Assembly (NCBI GenBank): GCA_002358895.1
Contig: DEPR01000031.1
Location: forward strand, 5,933-14,036
Direction: 5' to 3'
Origin: Ruminococcus sp. UBA3387
Lineage (GTDB): Bacteria > Bacillota > Clostridia > Oscillospirales > Ruminococcaceae
Length of the DNA stretch: 8,104 bases
The notes below the pieces were generated by a model. That model did no database searches. It was not told the origin of the DNA and worked only from the letters and a program-made list of their open reading frames with translations. Positions 5,063 to 8,104 of this stretch are shown here, piece after piece (positions within the stretch are counted from its first letter, which is position 1; each line of letters opens with the position of its first letter). A program made the translations under genes and the position numbers.

Positions 5063-5097
5063 ATTTATTTTAAGATTGCTGAAAGGACGGTATTGAA

Positions 5098-5436
5098 ATG
5101 GATAAGGAATACACACCTGATTTATACACACTTGAAGATGAAGAAGGCAACGAGCAGACTTTTGAAATGCTTGACGCTATGGAATATGAGGGTGAAAAAT
5201 ACTTTGCTCTTACTCCATACTTTGAAGACCCTGCTGAAATGCTTGAAGACGCAGGTGCAGTTGTTATCCTCAAATCTGAAATTGAGGGTGACGAAGAAAT
5301 TATGGTTTCTATTGATGATGACGATGAATACGAAAAAATCGGCAACATTTTTATGAAACGAATTGAAGAAATGTTTGCATTCGATGACGAGGATGATGAC
5401 GAATGCGACTGTGGTTGCTGTCATCACGAACAGTAA
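5098..5436 (+). CDS. DUF1292 family protein with acidic, Cys/His-rich C-terminus
   Basis: A 112-aa, very acidic protein. Residues about 10-80 match the DUF1292 (YrzB-like) pattern: a TLEDEEGNEQTFEMLDAMEYEG strand-turn region, then KYFALTPY, AVVILKSE and EEIMVSIDDDDEYEKI. The function of the family is unknown. The end is unusual: FDDEDDDECDCGCCHHEQ, with cysteines at 103, 105, 107 and 108 and histidines at 109 and 110 after an acidic run, a plausible metal-binding tail (inference). No signal peptide or membrane segment is seen, so it is probably cytosolic. The ATG at 5098 follows AAAGGACGG (5082-5090). It is monocistronic, from the consensus promoter at 4999-5027 to the terminator at 5450-5477. 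In Bacillus the family member yrzB lies with alaS and yrrK; that context is absent here. Confidence 0.88.
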   Translation: MDKEYTPDLYTLEDEEGNEQTFEMLDAMEYEGEKYFALTPYFEDPAEMLEDAGAVVILKSEIEGDEEIMVSIDDDDEYEKIGNIFMKRIEEMFAFDDEDDDECDCGCCHHEQ

Positions 5437-5449
5437 TTTTTACAAAACC

Positions 5450-5477
5450 AAAGCCCGACATATGTCGGGCTTTTTAT
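5450..5477. terminator. Bidirectional intrinsic terminator between the DUF1292 gene and dapB
   Basis: AAAGCCCGACA (5450-5460) pairs with TGTCGGGCTTT (5463-5473) over up to 11 bp, followed by a T-run on the plus strand and flanked by A-rich sequence that gives a U-rich tail on the minus strand (TTTGGTTTTG). It closes both convergent units: DUF1292 from the left and the asd-dapA-dapB operon from the right (dapB stops 2 nt beyond it). Confidence 0.9.
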
Positions 5478-5478
5478 T

Positions 5479-6237
5479 TTAGCTCTCTTTTAACAAATCA
5501 CTCATTGCATAAAGTCCAGCTGGCTTATTTTCAAGGAAAACAGCTGCATTAACTGAACCTACGGCAAAAACTGACTTTGAATGAGCTTCGTGCTTCAATG
5601 AGATAACTTCATCACGGCCTGCAAAAATAATTTCGTGCTCGCCAACGATAGTGCCACCTCTGATTGCGTGCATACCAATCTCATTTTTTGTTCTCTTTGC
5701 ACGGACAGAATGTCTGTCATAAACATAGTTATACTTATCCTCAGCTTCTTCATTGATAGCATTTGCAAGCATAATAGCAGTACCACTCGGTGCGTCAATC
5801 TTTTGGTTATGGTGCTTTTCGATAATCTCAATATCAAACTGCTCACCAAGAACTTGTGTAGCTCTCTTTGCAAGATCAGCAAGCAGATTTATACCCAGAG
5901 ACATATTGAATGTAAAGAACACAGGTATGCTTTCAGCTGCTTTATGTATCCTTTCTATCTGCTCTGCTGAATAACCAGTTGTAGCAATTACAACTGCAAC
6001 ACCATTAGTCAGGCAGTAGTCCAGAAGGTCATCAAGCAATGATGGATGTGTAAAATCTATAATCACATCAGGCTTAACTGGCAACTCTGACATTGTTGCA
6101 ACTACAGGAAAATCAGCGTAGCTTTCTGCAACCTTATCAACACCTGCTACTACTTTGCAATCTACACGATTTGAAATAATATCATTTATTACTCTGCCCA
6201 TTTTTCCACAGGCACCACATATAGCAATATTAGTCAT
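5479..6237 (-). CDS. dapB: 4-hydroxy-tetrahydrodipicolinate reductase
   Basis: DapB reduces the DapA product with NAD(P)H to tetrahydrodipicolinate, in the cytosol, on the route to diaminopimelate and lysine. The 252-aa protein has the N-terminal Rossmann motif GACGKMGR at 8-15 and the catalytic segment EKHHNQKIDAPSGTA at 140-154. In that segment His142 corresponds to E. coli His159 and Lys146 to Lys163. The conserved VGEHEIIFAGRDE follows at 198-210. It is about 20 residues shorter than E. coli DapB, which is common in Firmicutes. The start at 6237 follows AAGGAAGG (6247-6254) with a 9-nt spacer. It is the last gene of asd-dapA-dapB, but an 86-nt gap holding a terminator-like hairpin separates it from dapA, so its level may be set by readthrough. 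Confidence 0.96.
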   Translation of the reverse strand: MTNIAICGACGKMGRVINDIISNRVDCKVVAGVDKVAESYADFPVVATMSELPVKPDVIIDFTHPSLLDDLLDYCLTNGVAVVIATTGYSAEQIERIHKAAESIPVFFTFNMSLGINLLADLAKRATQVLGEQFDIEIIEKHHNQKIDAPSGTAIMLANAINEEAEDKYNYVYDRHSVRAKRTKNEIGMHAIRGGTIVGEHEIIFAGRDEVISLKHEAHSKSVFAVGSVNAAVFLENKPAGLYAMSDLLKES

Positions 6238-6250
6238 ATTAAATATCCTT

Positions 6251-6314
6251 CCTTATGTTTTGATAAAACAAAAGGGCGAATTGATGTATAGCAATGCACC
6301 TAACTATTCGCCCT
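6251..6314 (-). terminator. Terminator- or attenuator-like hairpin between dapA and dapB
   Basis: On the minus strand AGGGCGAAT (6306-6314) pairs perfectly with ATTCGCCCT (6273-6281), 9 bp, followed by UUUGUUUUAUC. The 24-nt loop is long but contains a partly self-complementary segment. The U-tract folds back as a second small hairpin, TGTTTT (6265-6270) with AAAACA (6256-6261), which can be extended by CCTT/AAGG (6272-6275 with 6251-6254). This extension uses the first half of the dapB ribosome binding site and overlaps the terminator stem by 3 nt. Partial termination inside the operon is the simplest reading. No lysine riboswitch is visible. Confidence 0.65.
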
Positions 6315-6323
6315 GATTATTAT

Positions 6324-7214
6324 TTACTTTACAAGTCCTGCCTTAACCATTGAAGCACGGAGTTTAGCTTTATTAGCATCGCTCATTTCCACAAGTGGAA
6401 GTCTGCAAGGACCTGCCTTGAATCCCATAATGTTAAGAGCTTCCTTAACAGGGATAGGGTTTACGTCACAGAACAAATCATTTGCAAACTCAAGTGTATT
6501 CAATGCAAGCTCTCTTGCTTCGTCATACTTGTTATCAAGACAGAGCTGACAGATTTCGTGTGTTTCAGCTGGCATACAGTTTGAAAGCACTGAAATTACA
6601 CCCTTACCACCCAGGGACATAATAGGGATAATCTGGTCGTCGTTACCTGAATAGATATCAAGTGAATCGCCACAAAGTGCTGCAATTTTAGCAACCTGGC
6701 TGATGTTACCACTTGCTTCCTTAACAGCAACTATATTTTCAACCTTAGCAAGTTCTGCACAAGTTTCAGCAGTAATATTCACACCTGTTCTTGATGGTAC
6801 ATTATAAAGAATAATAGGCAGATTAACTGCATTTGCGATAGTTGTATAATGCTTTACAAGACCTGCCTGAGAAGTCTTGTTATAATATGGTGTAACAAGC
6901 AAAAGTCCGTCAGCACCAAGCTCCTCAGCCTTTTTAGAAAGGTTTACAGCATACTCAGTATGATTAGAACCTGTACCTGCAATAACAGGCACTCTCTTAT
7001 TTGTTTTTTCTACTGCATAACGGATGCATTCAATATGCTCTTCATCAGTCATAGTTGAGCTTTCACCTGTTGTACCACAAATGATAATAGCATCTGTTCC
7101 GTTATCAATATTAAAATCTATAAGGCGTCCCAGTTCTTCAAAGTTAATTGAACCGTCATCAAACATAGGTGTAACGATTGCAACGCCTGCACCGGTAAAA
7201 ATAGTCTTTTTCAT
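6324..7214 (-). CDS. dapA: 4-hydroxy-tetrahydrodipicolinate synthase
   Basis: DapA condenses pyruvate with aspartate semialdehyde through a lysine Schiff base, the first committed step to diaminopimelate and lysine. The 296-aa TIM-barrel protein has the usual length. Family landmarks are GTTGES at 47-52, Tyr110 in VTPYYN, Tyr137 and Arg142 in LYNVPSRTG, and the Schiff-base Lys165 in VAVKEASGN. These correspond to E. coli Tyr107, Tyr133, Arg138 and Lys161. In my alignment of the lysine allosteric site, E. coli His56 and Asn80 are kept (His60, Asn84) but His53 and Glu84 are replaced by Asp57 and Tyr88. Weak or absent lysine inhibition is therefore possible, as in several Gram-positive enzymes; this is inference. 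The start at 7214 has a perfect AGGAGG site 7 nt upstream, and asd ends 23 nt before it, so the two are surely one transcript. Confidence 0.97.
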   Translation of the reverse strand: MKKTIFTGAGVAIVTPMFDDGSINFEELGRLIDFNIDNGTDAIIICGTTGESSTMTDEEHIECIRYAVEKTNKRVPVIAGTGSNHTEYAVNLSKKAEELGADGLLLVTPYYNKTSQAGLVKHYTTIANAVNLPIILYNVPSRTGVNITAETCAELAKVENIVAVKEASGNISQVAKIAALCGDSLDIYSGNDDQIIPIMSLGGKGVISVLSNCMPAETHEICQLCLDNKYDEARELALNTLEFANDLFCDVNPIPVKEALNIMGFKAGPCRLPLVEMSDANKAKLRASMVKAGLVK

Positions 7215-7237
7215 AATCTGACCTCCTAAGTCAAATA

Positions 7238-8104
7238 TTAGTCAAAGTAACCCTTTGCTGCAAGAAGCTCAGCCATAAGAACTGCTCCGCCTGCTGCACC
7301 TCTCAATGTATTATGTGAAAGGCATACGAATTTATAGTCATACTGTGTATCTTCACGGAGTCTTCCGATTGATACAGCCATACCACCCTCAAGGTTTCTG
7401 TCAAGCTTAGCCTGTGGACGGTTATCTTCTTCAAAATAGTTAAGGAACTGCTTTGGAGCTGAAGGAAGCTCAAGTTCCTGAGGAACGCCACTGAATTCTT
7501 TCCAAGCCTTGAGGATTTCTTCCTTAGTTGGCTTTGTTTCAAATGAAGCAAATACAGCTGCTGTATGACCGTCTGAAACAGGTACTCTGAGGCACTGTGT
7601 TGTGATTGCAGGTGTTGTAGCATTTACGATTACATCGCCTTCAATCTTACCCCATATTTTAAGTGGTTCCTGTTCTGACTTTTCTTCTTCTCCACCGATA
7701 AACGGAATGATGTTATCAACAATTTCCGGCATTGTTTCGAATGTTTTGCCTGCACCTGAAATAGCCTGGTAAGTACAAGCCAAAGCCTTTGTTACCTTGA
7801 ACTTTTCCATAAGTGGATGAAGTGCAGGAACATAGCTCTGAAGTGAACAGTTAGACTTAACTGCAACAAATCCACGCTTTGTACCAAGACGCTTTCTCTG
7901 TGCTTCAATAATTTCAATATGTTCAGGGTTGATTTCAGGCACTACCATCGGAACGTCAGGTGTTCCTCTATGAGCTGAGTTGTTTGAAACTACAGGACAC
8001 TCAGCCTTAGCATACGCTTCTTCAAGTGCTTTGATTTCAGCCTTAGGCATATTAACAGCACAGAATACAAAGTCAACCATTGATGAAATTTTTTCGATAT
8101 CAGC
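7238..8104 (-). CDS. asd: Aspartate-semialdehyde dehydrogenase, fungal/archaeal-type, N-terminus outside window
   Basis: Asd reduces aspartyl-4-phosphate to aspartate semialdehyde with NADPH, feeding DapA and the threonine/methionine branch. The frame is open to the right edge; reading in from 8104 it starts ADIEKISSMVDFVFCAVN, so the ATG at 8080 is internal and the true start lies outside. Visible are 288 residues of about 360. Counted from the first visible residue, the catalytic cysteine is Cys86 in AVKSNCSLQSY, the catalytic histidine is His180 in RVPVSDGHTAAV, and the C-terminal signature HNTLRGAAGGAVLMAELL spans 264-281. This pattern belongs to the yeast/archaeal subgroup rather than the E. 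coli type. It is the first visible gene of asd-dapA-dapB. Confidence 0.95.
   Translation of the reverse strand, partial: ADIEKISSMVDFVFCAVNMPKAEIKALEEAYAKAECPVVSNNSAHRGTPDVPMVVPEINPEHIEIIEAQRKRLGTKRGFVAVKSNCSLQSYVPALHPLMEKFKVTKALACTYQAISGAGKTFETMPEIVDNIIPFIGGEEEKSEQEPLKIWGKIEGDVIVNATTPAITTQCLRVPVSDGHTAAVFASFETKPTKEEILKAWKEFSGVPQELELPSAPKQFLNYFEEDNRPQAKLDRNLEGGMAVSIGRLREDTQYDYKFVCLSHNTLRGAAGGAVLMAELLAAKGYFD

Noticed and set aside
5122..5427. Minus-strand open frames opposite the DUF1292 gene
   Set aside because: They arise from the highly acidic GAA/GAT-rich codons read in reverse (Ser, Phe, Ile runs). The plus-strand gene has promoter, ribosome binding site and terminator.
6238..6323. Lysine riboswitch controlling dapB
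   Set aside because: The gap is only 86 nt, too small for the roughly 170-nt lysine aptamer, and its conserved junction motifs are absent.
7238..8080. ATG at 8080 as the start of asd
   Set aside because: The frame stays open to the window edge with matching sequence (ADIEKISS), there is no ribosome binding site before the ATG, and the N-terminal NADP-binding motif would be missing.

Overview
The window is an AT-rich stretch of Firmicutes chromosome, most likely from a Ruminococcus-like member of the Oscillospiraceae. The reasons are the mid-30s to 40% GC look, strong AGGAGG-type ribosome binding sites, consensus TTGACA/TATAAT promoters, the YmfF/YmfH M16 pair, a DUF1292 gene, and a fungal/archaeal-type Asd next to dapA and dapB. 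The genus is inferred from protein style only. Eight protein genes are clear: seven on the minus strand (two of them cut by the window edges) and one on the plus strand.

Left block (1-3950, minus strand): a tightly packed operon read right to left as ymfF-like, ymfH-like, lgt, folD (partial). Adjacent genes overlap by 4 nt (ymfF/ymfH), lie 15 nt apart (ymfH/lgt), or overlap by 8 nt (lgt/folD). The two M16 proteins split the active site. YmfH carries the HxxEH zinc site and YmfF carries the Arg/Tyr substrate cleft, so they should work as a heterodimer. Lgt has an extra charged C-terminal tail of about 100 residues.

Middle (3951-5097): about 1.1 kb without a convincing conventional protein gene, and the most interesting part of the window. 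On the minus strand a near-perfect promoter (TTGACA, 17 bp, TGCTATATT) at 4913-4941 faces left, and a 13-bp perfect hairpin with a U-rich tail at 4040-4087 looks like its terminator. Between them lies a predicted RNA of about 860 nt. Its 5' part is rich in perfect local and long-range complementarity (helices of 8 to 12 bp). Its 3' part is an array of seven GGAGUGA elements spaced 51-71 nt apart, each followed by its own local hairpin or weak stem. Several of these elements look like Shine-Dalgarno sequences, with AUG 8-10 nt downstream and tiny open frames of 2-16 codons. I do not recognise this RNA as a known class. It is the candidate for an undescribed system.

A second consensus promoter at 4999-5027 faces right and drives a small acidic DUF1292 protein (5098-5436) through a leader that begins with an 11-bp hairpin. 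A bidirectional terminator (5450-5477) separates it from the right block.

Right block (5479-8104, minus strand): asd (partial), dapA, dapB. These give three successive steps of the aspartate/diaminopimelate pathway: aspartyl phosphate to semialdehyde, then to hydroxy-tetrahydrodipicolinate, then to tetrahydrodipicolinate. A terminator-like hairpin lies between dapA and dapB and may tune dapB expression.
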